Assembly: GCA_026724425.1 (NCBI GenBank)
Contig: JAIUCV010000011.1
Location: 10,375,501-10,439,500 of the forward strand
Source of the DNA: Erythrophleum ivorense
Lineage: Eukaryota > Streptophyta > Magnoliopsida > Fabales > Fabaceae
Direction: 5' to 3'
Length of the DNA: 64,000 nucleotides
The number at the start of each line of letters is the position of its first letter. Position 1 is the stretch's first letter. Made by a program: the position numbers and the translations under genes. Below are positions 45,871 to 59,189 of this stretch, piece after piece. The notes under the pieces are model-generated. The model ran no database searches, was not told the origin of the DNA, and saw nothing but the letters and a program-made list of their open reading frames with translations.

Positions 45871-48627
45871 CATGACACTAAAGTGCATGGATTTTGTTCT
45901 TTAAGACCATATAGATGGCAAATGATGTAATCTATAGTTGTATATGTCCTATGATATTATGGACATGTATAATTATGTTAATATATCATGTATAATTGAG
46001 AGCTAAGGTTGTATGTATGGAAATGCTCATTTTGGACATGTAATGGCAATTTTGCATTATAGAAATGTATGTATAAATGGAAGTGGAGTAGCCAAAATAA
46101 AATGCATAAGGTTTGGGACCACTTGGGCAGCTTATACAAGTTATATTCATGCTTTTAAACTTACCCAAAAGGTGCCAAGCATCAAGGAAAATCATTTAGA
46201 TACTTTGGTATCCTATATGGAACAAAAATTGACCACATTGAAAACTTATACTACCTTTTATCCAAATGAGTTCTTCTTAATCTGAGATTTAGCATGCAAT
46301 TAGAGCTTGTTAAGAGATTTTTAGAAAGCTAAAGTTCAAAAGTTTTAGAGGTCTATAGAATATTTGGTGAATTTTTAAAGTTGGAAAAAATTCTGATTTT
46401 GGTCATGTTACTGTTCATACTGGTCCGAAAATAAATTATGTCACTCAGGGGTCAAAGATGTCCAATTGCCACGAAATTTTATAAGGAGAAACTAGATATT
46501 CCCAGTGAATTGTGCCAACTAGAAGCACCCCATTTGAATGTCTGGAGAGGAAGATATGAATTTTTAAAGATTCTACCCAGTATCAGGCGTTTAGAATGAT
46601 CTCAGGCACTATTTGATTAGTTTGTAATGTTTGGAAGTGCCTGAACTAGTCTGGAGTTATTTTTTCCCTCTATCTAACATCTTTATCTTTCTAGATTGGT
46701 ATATTTGCATGGACTGGATTTTTTTGAAATTAATTAGATATTTTTGAAATTTGTAGCAAAAAGTTGTGATAGTACTAGTAGCCAGCCAGACCTCTGCACC
46801 TTTTCAAATGTCAAACATCTTTTGTGTTGTGTTTCATGGTCTAGACATATTTTTATCATAAATTAGACATATGTAGTTTTTCAAAATAGCAAAGAATTCA
46901 TGATTTTGATTTTTCTAGAATTAGTTTTGATTTTCCAAAGTTTGTGATAGAAAAAGGAGAATCCTGGCCGAAAATGAAATTATGTATTTTATGCTTCCCT
47001 TTGCATTCCACGAGTTGTAGGCCACTTTTGGTGATGAAAATGAGTTGTATCTATATAATTAAATATAAAAATGTGATGTATGAGTTCACATGACCCACAG
47101 GACTCCGAAAGAAAAATTTTATCCATGGCAAAGTGCATGTGCATTCATTGTTCTTATGCTACCTTTCTTGCTTCATTATGAAATGCATAGAATAAGACCT
47201 AGAAATGGCATGAGGCAAGCTAGATAAATATGGTGTTACAAAGGAAGCCTCCCATATACATCTCCCATCCAAGAAGCAAAAAAAAGTCCATGGGTACTCC
47301 TAGGCTTCCTATGTCTCGGCCAAAGAGGGTTATCCCACCTAGGGAGTGCTTTAATTTCTTCAAAGCCTAGAATGGCATCATATATGATGGGAGTATATAA
47401 GAGGAAGCCTTGAAAAAATTTTAGAAAGCCTAAGATGTGAGATGGAGGTGTAGGTTTCATAATGTAGCATAATGAAGCAATTCCTAGCTAGGCTTCTCCA
47501 AATGAGTATGTGATGGCTCCAAGGAGTCTAAATAGAGTCAAGAGACCTAGAATGAAAGAGAAAATGGAGCCAAAATCTTGAATTTCAATAGTTGCTTCAT
47601 TATGATGTCTTATATGGAAGCATTATGGAAATAAGCAAGAAAGTGAGCATACATAAGAGTTGCATAAGACTAGAGCTCATTCCAATGACTTAAGCATGTC
47701 TCATTTGATGTGTCTAGGCTAAGAGAACTTCGTACCTTCAAGTGTCAAGCCTTGGCCGAGAAAAGAGAGGAAGGTATCAAAGGAAAAGTATGGAACATTG
47801 GCTCCAAGGTAGCTCTCTCTCCTCTTCCTCATGCATTCTTGAGTGGTTTCTTGTCTTTGGATATTTGTATGAATGTTTATGCTATGTAAGATGTTTCTAG
47901 CAATTGTCTATATGCCATGGTACCATGTTGCTTTGTTTATGCTCTTAAAAGATGTTTTATAAATGTGTTTTGGCTTACATGAGCTTGGTGAAGCCAAAAT
48001 CTTGTAACTAGAGTGAGGATGAGCCAAAAATCCCTAAGAATGGGTTAAGCAAAGCCAAAAGTCTCTGAAAGAGTGAGTCTTAGTCAAAAGTCCTTTGAAA
48101 GTGGGTGAGGCAAGTTCGAAAGTCCCAAAGAGAATGGGTGTGGCTAAACCATTGCCTTGGTAAGCCTCTGTGTGATATGTATGCTTTCTTGAATGAAAAA
48201 AAATGTTTTATGAATGTTCATGAATTGCTAGATTTTCATACATTCATCTTTGGGCTTAAAATTATATTCATTATGCATGTTTAAAAAGGGTGAAGAACTA
48301 TTAAGATTCCTAAAATCTCCCTCTTCCCTCCCCATTGCCTAACATGCCTAGGTGAATCAAGAGAGCTAAGAGATAGAAGTCACCTAACTTGAAGGCTAGA
48401 AGATTGACAAAGAAATGGCTAAATACTTGTATTGAACCATATTGTTGTCAAAGGGTATAATCTTATGAGGTATATGATGTATAATCACTTGAACATATGT
48501 AAATGTATGCATATATGATATATGTATGAGAAATGGTACCTATAAACAAGATTTATTGTTTTTGACATTGAAATGCAAAGATGTGCATGTGACATCTCTT
48601 GTAAGTGGGCAAGTGGGAGAGTGAATT

Positions 48628-51600
48628 TGTCACACCATAATATATTAAGCTTCATATCCAAGGTTAGTCTAAGGTGAATTCAAGGGAAAACCAAGAAAAG
48701 GAATAAAAATATTAGATTTTCTTACGTTACGTCGAGGTTTTGAAAATTCATTCCAGGTCCCGTGGATTCACCAATATCATTTTCTACTTATACTCTATCC
48801 ATACATGTCATAAACATTTCAAAACATTCCATAAACCATGGATTAAAGACCAAAAACCAAAAAAATCACATTTCAGCCTCGGGTCCAAAATTTAGTTTTT
48901 TGTTAGCAACTTTGAAAAATCATACTAATTCTAGAAAAATTGAAATAAATCAACCCATAGTTTGCTGGAAATTCATAATGTTAAATTTATACAAAAAATA
49001 ATTCCGAGCCATGAAAACATCATTTGGACCATATTTGATAATAGAAAAACAACATATGTCAGACTGCCCAATGTTTTTAATACAATTTACTTATATAAAT
49101 TTTAAAAATTCATAACTAATTCAAAAAAAATCTAGTTCTAGAAAAATATATCAATTTGAAAAGCTCCAAATGTTAAATAGAGGGAAAAAAATAAGTCTAA
49201 ACCAGTTTAGAAGCCTTTAGACCTCAAAAACTGATGGAATAGTAGCCAAGGTCTGTTGGCATCCCTGATTCTAACACATAACTTTAGAAAATTATTTCTC
49301 CCTCTACAAACCTCTAATTGAGGTGCTTCTAGTTTTCATAGGTCACTATGAGTGTCTAATTTCTTTTTGTAAAATTTCATAGCCATTGGACACCATTTGA
49401 CCTATGAGTGACGAAGGAAAAATTTCTGACCCTATATGAACAATGCCACTGTCAAATTAAAAAAATTTTGTCAATTTTGAAAATTCACCAAAAATTCTCT
49501 AGAGTTCCAAATAATATACACTTTGGCTTCGTAAAATCTCTAGACAAAACCTATAAGCACGCCAAGTTTCAAACCAAGAAGAGGTCATTTGGTCAAATCT
49601 TAACATAGCTCTTGAATTTAGCGATTTTGACAATATGAACTGGTCATTTTGGTTCCAAATGGTTTTTCACTAGTTCTAGCACTTCTTGGGCAATTTTTAA
49701 AGTAAGAATGCATCATATATGAACTGCCCAAGTGGTCTAAATCATCATGTATCTCAATTTCACCATGCCACATGCAAGAATATACTATCATTTACAAGCC
49801 ATCAAATGTCCAAACCTCCCATTGACATTGATTTGGTATCGAACATGGTTCATACATCATTCATATATACTTTTAAATTTGCTCACATGTTTACAACTCA
49901 AAAATAATATATACATAAGTATTTTGACATTTCTTTATATTCAAAATTTATACAAATTTCATAATTGTCACAATATAGCCAATTATGCTTCTTGGCCTCC
50001 ATTTTTGGGCTCTTGAACTCCACCTAGGCAATGTGACATGGGAGAGGGAAGGGGGTGAGATTCATAAAATCTCAATGGCTTATACCCTCATTCAAATAAA
50101 TATTCAAGACATGTAGCATGTCAAAGAGCACAAGTATGCAATTTAACTTATCCATAACGCATTCAAATCACATTTTCATGCCACACAATTATCACAAGGT
50201 CAAGAATAAGCTCTAGAGACTTTTAGTTTAGCTTTACCCCATTTCTAAGACTTTTGGATTAGCCTCACCCTTGGCCTGAAGACTTTTAACTTAGCTTCAC
50301 CCATCCATGAGACTTTTGGCCTTATCTCACTCATACTTAGAGACTTTTGGTATCTCCTCACCTATAATAAGGGACTTTTGGCACCACCTCACCCTTATGA
50401 ACCATTCCACAATTAATTCACATTCAAGGAAGCATATTGGTATGAATGCAACATCATAACATCAAGTGGCATGTCTCAAGATATAAATGCACACACAAAC
50501 ATACAATGACACATACATATCCAAGAATGTAATCAAGAATAGAGTGAAGAGCTACCTTGATGGAAATTCCAATCTTCAACCTTGACTTATTCCTTTCCTT
50601 TTGCAGTTACACACCCACAAGTAGATGGAGTTGGACCTCTTAAGCCTAGACACCATTAATAGAGTTCAATTACATTCTTGAAACAAGCTACAACATCATA
50701 CAGACACTAAAGACACACACTTTTTCCTATAGTTACATATATGCTCCATAAAAGGCCTAATGAAGCAACTATCATAATTCAAAGTCTTGGTTCCATTTTC
50801 TTCTCATATCTAGGCCTCTTGGTTCCATTTAGATTCCTTGAAGTCACCATAATCTCATTTCCAAGAGTCTAGACACAAGTTGCTTCTTAAGCCTATATTA
50901 TAGAAACCATTATCTCATCTCCCAATCTATAGCTTCTAAATATTTTTCAAGGGTTCCTCCTACCTTCTACCATCATATAAAGTCCCAACCCAAGCCTAGA
51001 ATAAATTAAAACACTCCCTAGCCTATCTCTCTAGTCTTAACTAAGACATATAATGAAATTAGAGCCCATGGAGTTCTTGATTTTTCTTTGATGGGAGACA
51101 CACTTGGAAGGCTTCCTAGGGGTCTTAGAAACTCAAATAAACATTCACACATGTAATGAAATTCATATATCAAATCAATTTTTATATTATATTTAAGAGT
51201 CTCACACTTTCCTAACTTGATTTCTATTAGTTTTTCTTCCAATTTCTTTGCAATTTCTAAAATCTAAGATTCTTTCTTGTTTTTAGACAAAATTTCTTCC
51301 CCCATGGTGGTTCTATTTTAGGCTGTGGCACTTAAGGGAGAGGAAGAAGGAGAAGAAGTAACAAGAAGAAGATGTTACCTTGTCTCCCTTAACTCCTTCA
51401 AGTGCACTTTCACTTGGCTTAGCTTCCTTCTTGAATTCCCAAAATTCCTTTTCTGAACTAAGGCCAAAACAAAACCATATGAATATCCAAAACCATGGAA
51501 AGATGAAGTAAGAATAGGGGAATAAGGTTTCAAGAAGAAGGACCATGGAAATCTTAAAGTTTTCTCATCTTTTTCCTTGATTTCTTCCTTCCTCCTTGGC

Positions 51601-52238
51601 TCTCTCTTGGTGCGTCTCTCTTAGGTAGCCTCTCTCTCTATTTTGGACAAAGCTCAAGTCGATTAGAGAAGCAAGGAGATGGGACACCTCTTATATAGAT
51701 TTTTCAAGAAAGAATTGTTAAAAGAAATGATGTTTATGTCCCGCGTTTATGGAAATTCTGTTTTATCTTCATTTTAGCTCTTTTTTTATAACTGTCTTTT
51801 TCATTATAAAATTTAGGTCCTCAATTTTATAAAATAGCTTTGGAAGCACTTAATTTGGATTTAAAATCTTTCTGAACGAACCAGTCAAAATTTGGGTCAA
51901 CCGACATTCAAACTATACACTAGAGGGGTTTTAACCGTCTCGAGGCTTTCTACGATTTTTAGGGTTTCTAAGAACCCCGAAAAGCTCAAATTTTTCATTT
52001 AAAAAGCCTTCTTGTGAGTTTTTTAAAAAGTGTCCATATTTACAAAAATACCACTGAATTTTTGGCAAATTTTTTTAACCATTCTGGCCTCAATTTCTAG
52101 GCAACTCAAGACTCAAGTCCTTAATTTCCATTATTTGAAATTTTATCCAAATTTTATTTGGCCTTAATCATTCATCTCAGGGGACTTGCTTTTCAAACTG
52201 ACTTATTACGGTATTTTTACGAAATACTAGATGTTATA
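48628..52238 (-). mobile_element. Nested solo LTR in reverse orientation, 3.61 kb
   Basis: Its plus-strand boundaries are TGTCACACCATAA and CTAGATGTTATA, the reverse complements of the chromovirus LTR ends at 36292 and 32701. A perfect duplication GAATT (48623-48627 and 52239-52243) flanks it. The length (3,611 bp) equals the LTRs of the full element at 21646-36292, so it is a solo LTR of the same family. The minisatellite is at about 50205-50385, the inverted repeat near 50063 and a minus-strand TATA-like motif at 51691. Confidence 0.93.
51691..51698 (-). promoter_or_regulatory. Putative LTR TATA box (minus strand)
   Basis: The minus strand reads CTATATAAGAGGTGTCCC about 540 bases into the LTR. 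The TATATAA core is better conserved here than in the two LTRs of the paired element (TTTATATTAGGCGTCCC). Role inferred from position only. Confidence 0.45.
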
Positions 52239-53388
52239 GAATTAGTGATATATGAGTATTTAGATACTTTGAGCATGTTTAAAGCACTGTTCTTATGCTT
52301 TCCCATATGCTCAAGTGGCCTTGGTTAGAGTAGAAGAGCAAATGTTCCATATTTGACCCTTTCAGAGGCATAAGAGTGACATTTTGGTATCCTATGTCAC
52401 AAACTGACCAAATGAAGGAATTTTCCCATGAAATTTGACATGAATCTAAGTCTCATCTAGATCTTTTTATAAAGCTAAAAAATGTATTATTTGAAGCTCT
52501 AAAGAATAAATTATGAATTTCCAAAATTGGAAAAATTTTTACATTTGGCATATACACTATTTATATGGTCAGTTTCTTCTCTTTTGTTATTCATAGGCCA
52601 AATGAAGTCTGATTGCTCTAAAATTTTACAAGCATAAACTAGACATTATAAGCTTTCCACATCCATAAAAAGCACCTCATTTGGATTTATATTGAGGGAG
52701 ATATGCATTTTTGAATTTAGGACTTATTGTTAGTAATGCAGCAAGACCCCAAGTACTATTCCATCAATTTTCATTAGCTTAGTGTCCTTTTCTGGATCTG
52801 GATCTATTTTTCCCCTAAATTAGACCTCTATGGCTTTCCAGATTAGTATATTTTACTCGATTTTGATTTATGTAAAATTAGTTATGAAGTTTTGAAATTC
52901 ATATCAGTAAACTATATCAAAGTGCCTGGGCAGCCAGACCTATGATACTTTTCTATTGTCAATCATAATCCAAATAATGTTTTCATGGCTTAGAGGTCTT
53001 TTTAGCATAAAGTTAACATTTAGAGATTTTCAAAAAGCTATGTTTTGTTAGATTTTGATTTTTTAGATTTAATTATGAATTTTCAAAGTCTGCAATAGAA
53101 AACTAGAATTTAAACCCAAAAACAAACATGCATTTTCTGATGTGTAAGGCTCCAAATCTGAATTACATGAGATGTTTTATGATATTTATGACTTGTATAG
53201 ATGGATTATGAGTAGGGTATGATGTTTGATAATTCACAAGGTCCACGGAGTATAAAAGAAAAATTTTAAATCTCACATAATGTGGAATATTGCATTGCTT
53301 AATGCTTTCTTCAAGAATCGTTATGATAAGGGTGTGGAATCCTTGAAAAGTAATATGGAAGTCTAAAGTTAGATGGTGTTACACTACA

Positions 53389-54323
53389 AAAAAAAAGTCC
53401 AACAAAAGTCAATATATCATGGATCATGACTCACTTCAGATGTTCTTAGACCTAGTCTAGGTGATGCCTCTACATTAAGTGGTTGCATGCATAATTAGCT
53501 ACACAAGTTATATTTCCTCCAATTTTTCAAATATAGTAATTCAATAACTATACAAGCTTATTCCATATGTGGAAATTGGAGATGCAGTGAAAAGTTTAGT
53601 GACAAAAAGGAAGGTGAACTCTCACATGGGGGTTTACTTGCTTGCATCCCTTTCACCTAATAACTTTCTTACCCAATTAACAGAAAGTACGGCAAAAAAA
53701 AAACCCTAAGGCCATATAGAATTTTTATTTCTCATATAAACTAAGCAAAGACATCATTAACAACCTCCTAATGTGGTTCTTTCATTGATATGATATGACT
53801 TCTTTGGAAACACACCTTTAATTAATTTTACCCTCCCCTTGCCCTATCAAAACAAATTGCAACAGTCATTTACTCTTCCATTCTTCAATTGTCTACCATT
53901 TTATACTTTTAGTTGACAAAAAATAAGGAGGGAAAGTGGGAAATTATATAAGAAAATGAGATATGGAATGGTAAGCTTTAGTTTTAACAAGTTATGTCAA
54001 ATCTTCATATGCTTGCAAAATCCCCTACAAGAAAGATAAAGGCGAATGAATATAGCTACTATTATGGTTGTTAAATCAAAAGTGGGCACTCTTCTGATCC
54101 CATACAAAGGACATTCTATATGTGATTAATATGAGACATATATACCATTAAAAGTTAAGGTATCCATAATAAAGAAGGTAGAGTAAAATGAAGAAGTAAA
54201 AAAGGATAAAGATTGAATCTAATTTCTTATGTTTATTTAATTTTTGGTGGAACAATTAAAGAGTGACCAAAAAACATACCACAAAAAGGCATATATGCAT
54301 GGTAGTTTAACAACTCCCACCCT
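53389..54323. other. Unassigned AT-rich sequence between two solo LTRs
   Basis: No gene or terminal repeat was recognised. It joins 39470 on the left and 58047 on the right after removing the solo LTRs. Confidence 0.5.
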
Positions 54324-54328
54324 ATTGC

Positions 54329-57300
54329 TATAATATCCAATTTTCTGAAAACGAGAGAAAACGTGAGAAACGTAACGTACAATTTCTCCATCAATGAACA
54401 AAATTCATCGGATGTAAAAGTAAGTCCCTTGAAATGACTTAGTTAAGGTCCCAAAAAATTTAGGAAGCATTCTAGACTCCTAAAAATGAGAATCCCAAGC
54501 TCAAACGGAAAGAAAAACAGAGCTAGGAAGTGAAATAAATTGTGACAAAAACTGACAAAACATAATGGTATTTCCATAAATAAGTGCAACTTTTGGAAAA
54601 ACATATAGGAGAGCTTTTTAAATAGGAAATTTGAGTTTTCCAAGGTTCTCAGAGGCTCCAAAAACCAAGGGAAGCTCCAGGACTGGTAAAACCCCTCCGG
54701 TGTACATTTTCTAATGTTGATGAGCTAAAACTTTGATAGATTCATTCAATAAGGTTTTAGTTTCAAATTGAGTGATTCCAAAGGCATTTTATTAAATTGG
54801 GAACCTAAATTTTATAATGGAAAAGAAGGTTCTCAAAAAGGAGCTAAAACAAAGCCGAAATGAAATTACCATTACAGAAGGAAGAAATTAGAATTTTTGA
54901 AAAATTGTGTTTCTAGAAGCTCCCACACACTTCTCCCTTTTTCTCCCACCTTCTTAAGCACGACTTCCTCTACCCAAATTATAGAAAACACAGCAGCTCC
55001 TTGAGGCTCACCAAGAGAGGAAGAAAAAGGCAAGAAAGGTATGAAAATTCTAAGTTTTTTCATGCTTTCTCTTTAGCAAACCTCTTCTCTTCTATTTTTC
55101 TTTCTTTCCTATGATTTTATTAAAGTATATGGATCTGTTTAGAGGGAAGAACAGAGAAAAAAATTTGGATTTGAAGAGAAGAGACCAAGAAAAGTGAGAA
55201 ATAAGCAAGAAAAACCATAGAAACAAGGTAAAATCTTCATCTTATGGTAGCTACTCCTCCCCCCTTCTTCTCCCTATTTCGCCCCATATATATAGATGTA
55301 AAGGGGCTTGAATTTTGGGCATAACCAAGGGTGAATTCTATAAATTTAAGGGAGAAGAGTAAGAATATGCAAGGAAATTCAAGTAAAAGCCATTGATTTT
55401 CAAGATAGCAAACCTAGGGTTTCATGAGCTCTCTTGAAAATCTGATTTGATATAATTATTTCTAGGCCTAAATGAGTATTTGAATGAGCTTTTGAGATCC
55501 CTAGAAGGCTCCTCATATGCATCTTCCATCAAGAAAGTGAAGCAAACCCACTTGGTGTTCATATAGTACATAATTTTGACCTAAACTAGATGAAGCACCA
55601 AGGGATAGTTTTAAATTGTTCCAAGCTTATTTTTGAGTCATATATGATGGAAGAGGATGAGAGGAAGCCTTGAAAAAATTTTAGAAGCCATGGATAGTGA
55701 GATGGTATCATAGGTTCTATATTATGGCCTAAAGAAGCAACACCTAGCTAAGCTCCTTGATTTAATTGTGTGATGACTCCAAGAGGTTTCAATGGAGTCA
55801 AGAATCATAAATGAATGGAGAGAATGGAGCCAAGATGATGTTTTCTTAAAGTTGCTTCATTTAGTGCATTATGGAACCATAAAAGGGCCTTATGAGTCAC
55901 CTAACTTTTCTAATGAATATATGGCCTTAGAATTTAATTCAAGAGTATAATTGGCTTCTATATGATGTGTCTAGGCCAAGAGAAGTGATCTCTACCTCTT
56001 TGGGTGTGTTAGATCAAGGGAGAGTATAATTGGCTTCTATGTGAATGTACGCAAGGTAGCTCTCTACACCTTCTCTCATGCATGAATGTGTGCTTACGTT
56101 ATCTTTGAATGTGTTTTGAGCTATGAAAAGTGTTTTAGCATGAGCTTTTATTCCATGATACCATGATGATGTTTTATGCATACAAATAATGTTTTATATG
56201 CTTGCCTTAGTTTACTATGATGTTTTGAGTGTAGAGAAGCCAAGAACCCCCTAGCCATGGTGAAGATGAGCCAAGAACCCTTAAAGTTAGTTGAGACAAA
56301 GTAAGAGTCTCCCAAGAGTGAGGTTGACTATTAAGAATAAGGTTGAGTCAAAAACCTCTTAGAGAAAATAGGTGAGGCAAGTCCAAAATTTATAAGTGAA
56401 TGAGTATGGGTGACGTTAGTTCACTCACTTGACAAGCTTATGTATGCTATGTATGACTTGTTCAAATGCTAAAAATATTTCTTAAATGCTCACACATTTC
56501 AATATGCCCATGCATATATTTTCAAAACTTGTATTGTATATTTTATGTATGATTGAAAAGGAGATGAGCTATTAAAATTTTTTGAATCTCATTCCCTCCT
56601 CTCCAATGTTCTAATATGTTAGGTGGACTAAGTAGACAAGGTAATTGGAGCCAACAACTTGGAAGATGAAAGTGTGATAACAAAGTGCATGAATTTTGCT
56701 TCTTTATGGCCATATGAGTGGCAAATATTATAATCTATTGTTGTATAGGTCCTATGGCATTATGAACATGTGTGATTATGCTAATGTATCATGTACAAAT
56801 GAGAATTTATGTTATGTGAATGTTACAATGCAATTTGAGTATGTAATGGCAAGACTAATATTATGGAAATTTGTGTATGGCATAGGGTAAGAGTATGAGT
56901 TTCCAAATTTTGGGTTTTTGCACCTTTGAGACAAGTTTAGAATGTCATTTTGGTGCAATCCCACGTGCTCAAGTGGCAATAAAGCTTAGGAAAATTGGAT
57001 ACTTTGATGCTTGTAGAGACCATAAAAATGACCAAACCGAAACCCTATAGCACAAACTGACCAAATGGATGAATCTTCCCATGAAATTTGGAAGACATGT
57101 AGAGCTCATTGAGAGATTTTTGAAAAGTTAAAGTGCATGAAAATTGGAGCTCTATAGAATTAATTATGAATTTTCAAAGTTGGGATTTTTCTGCTACTCT
57201 GGTGCATGTACTATTCATATGGTCAATTTTGTGTTCTATGTTATCTGAGAGTCAAATGGTGTTCAATACTTGTGGAATTTTATAGGCGTAAACTAGAGGT

Positions 57301-58041
57301 TATAATATTTATGTGGCCACCAAGATCACCTCATTTAGAGGTCTAAGCAGAGAGTTATGAATTTTTGAAATTTAATGTTAGTACCAATAGTGCCACTTGA
57401 CCTCTAGTATTGTTCCATCATAATTTAGTTCCTAAACGGACTTGGCATGGTCTAAAGATATTTTTCCCTTAAATTTAACATCTATAGCTTCTTAGATTGA
57501 CTAAATTTACATGATACTGATTTTTTTGAAATTAGTTATGAATTTCCAAAGTTTATGACAATAAGTTGTGATATTAGCCTAGGAAGCTAAGACCTTGGGT
57601 GATTTTCGAATGTCAAACATCTTCTACTTGATATTTCATGACCTAGAACTATTTTTAGTATAAAGTAGATATCTGTAGCTTTCCATAATAGTAAAAAATG
57701 CATAATTTTGATATTTTTAGAATTAGTTATGATTTTTCAAAGTTTGTAACAGAATGCATGCAATTCTGGCCGAGGCCACACTATGGAATTTTATGTGTTT
57801 CTTTCACTTACATGAGTTCTAGGCCACTTCCTTGGATGATTTTGAGTTGTATTAGTGTAATTAAATATGAGAATGTGTTGGATGACTTTATATGATCCAT
57901 GAGACACTGAATGAAAAATTCATCCCTTACATGGTGTAAATTTATTTATTATTTTTACTGCTCTTTCCTTGGAAACTTGTGAAATTCTTGGAAATGAGCT
58001 TAGATAATGAATGAGATGAGCTATATAATTATGGTGTTACA
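54329..58041 (+). mobile_element. Solo LTR, 3.71 kb, uninterrupted
   Basis: It starts TATAATATCCAATT (a TG-to-TA change at the end) and ends TATGGTGTTACA, flanked by a perfect duplication ATTGC at 54324-54328 and 58042-58046. The head matches 40662 and 5234 (GAGAAACGTAACGTACAATTT block). The minisatellite is at 56230-56420 and the inverted repeat near 56575 is degraded. This is the best uninterrupted reference copy of the longer LTR type. Confidence 0.92.
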
Positions 58042-58141
58042 ATTGCCTAGTCAAATACAAATTGGAAAAAAGCTCTCACCTATTATTAACTATTGGTGGA
58101 ACCTTTTCAGCACTTAAATTGGAATGAAAGGCATATCAAGT

Positions 58142-58690
58142 GACTAGTAAAAAAAAAGTCACTTTTAATGGCGATAAAAGTCGCTGTTTCAAGTCTAATA
58201 GTCATCTCATTGCTAAAAGTCTAATAGTCACCACCAAAGGCTTTTAATAGTGACATTCAATTGCCACACAAACATCACTATTATCTCCATAACACAAGGT
58301 TTCTAGCAATAAGAAAAAAGTGGCCACTATTATATTTAGCAGCAACAAAAGTCACTACTATAACTATGTAGTGGTGACATTTGTTGCCACTTAAGCCATA
58401 ATAATTTGGCTTTTATAGAATGTTGCCACTGAAAGAGTACTTTTCATCGCTAAAATTCTTTTCAATGGCAACATTCTATGTCATCACTAAAGATTCTTTT
58501 TGCAATGACTTGGAGCATTGGTAAAGTACCCTTTCGATAGCAACATTTAATGTCGTCACTAAAAGTTACTCTTTTACAATAACATTTGTTGTTGCTAAAA
58601 GTACCTTTGTAGTGACAGCGTTAATTGTTCCCTAAAAGTATTGTGGCCACCAGAAGTTTTTAAAAAAATATTTTTTTAGTAGCTTCATAT
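58142..58690. mobile_element. CACTA-like left terminus with GTCACTAAAAG subterminal repeats
   Basis: GACTAGTAAAAAAAAAGTCAC, written here as 58142 onward, fits a CACTAGTAAAAA terminus with the first base changed. It is followed by many copies of GTCACTANTAA, GTYGCTAAAAGT and complements in both orientations to about 58690. The same motif family appears at 62190-62510, 62740-62930 and 63625-63941. No transposase frame is seen. It may be one non-autonomous element interrupted by the LTR at 59190 and the MITE at 62525, or several. Confidence 0.6.
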
Positions 58691-59184
58691 TAGTAGCTAC
58701 AAAAGACTTAATGCTACCAAAAATTTCATAGATTAACTAAAAGAATTTGCATACATAAACCCAAAGCCCTAAACCTATTATAAGAAGTTCCCATTGCAAA
58801 ATTAATAATCCTAAAAGTAATGCACAATTAAACTTGATACTAACCCTAAATTCTTCTTCATCTAACTATTTTTACTTAGGGAAAACTAGAAGGCTATATG
58901 CCTTAGCTAGTTCATTCTTCATTGTTGGCCAGCAAAATTTAAGTGTTTTAAATAAAATAACATCAAATAAGACACCATAATCGAAGCAAATTACAAATAA
59001 TTATGGTAAAAGAGTCATTTCAAATAAATTAGTTTCATCCAAAAAAATCATTAAGTGATTTTTTCAATCCCCAATACCAAAAAGATATGGGATTAGATTT
59101 ACATATCTATGACATTAATATTTGTAATTAGGTTCAGACAAGATGAATCCAAGAAATGAATCCATGAAATTTTCCTCCCTCATA
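58690..59184. other. Interior of the CACTA-like element, no gene seen
   Basis: AT-rich text without an open frame. It joins 61959 once the LTR is removed. Confidence 0.4.
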
Positions 59185-59189
59185 TAATT

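Larger units (their letters stand above)
40662..47240 (+). mobile_element. Nested solo LTR, 3.73 kb net, split by another LTR
   Basis: It starts TGTAATATCTGG and ends ATATGGTGTTACA. Flanking 5 bases are AAAGA (40657-40661) and AAGGA (47241-47245), one mismatch. A solo LTR (43029-45870) is nested in it. The remainder totals about 3,732 bp, close to 54329-58041 (3,713 bp). A TATA-like motif is at 41257 and the minisatellite is at 42590-42780. There is no coding domain. Confidence 0.88.
39476..53383 (+). mobile_element. Solo LTR expanded to 13.9 kb by nested LTRs
   Basis: It starts TGTAACATCTGAG and ends GATGGTGTTACA, with a perfect duplication CTACA at 39471-39475 and 53384-53388. Two insertions split it: a plus-strand LTR at 40662-47240 and a minus-strand LTR at 48628-52238. 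Removing them gives a 3,708-bp LTR. Its three pieces read continuously against the solo LTR at 5234-12747 (for example CTAAGACAT...AAGGAAGCCTCCC across the first insertion). The head has a CTATAGC palindrome cassette, and the minisatellite is at 47985-48160. There is no internal domain. Confidence 0.9.

Noticed and set aside
53382..53398. CACTACAAAAAAAAAG looked like a CACTA terminus
   Set aside because: The first CA is the end of the LTR and CTACA is its target duplication, also present at 39471-39475.
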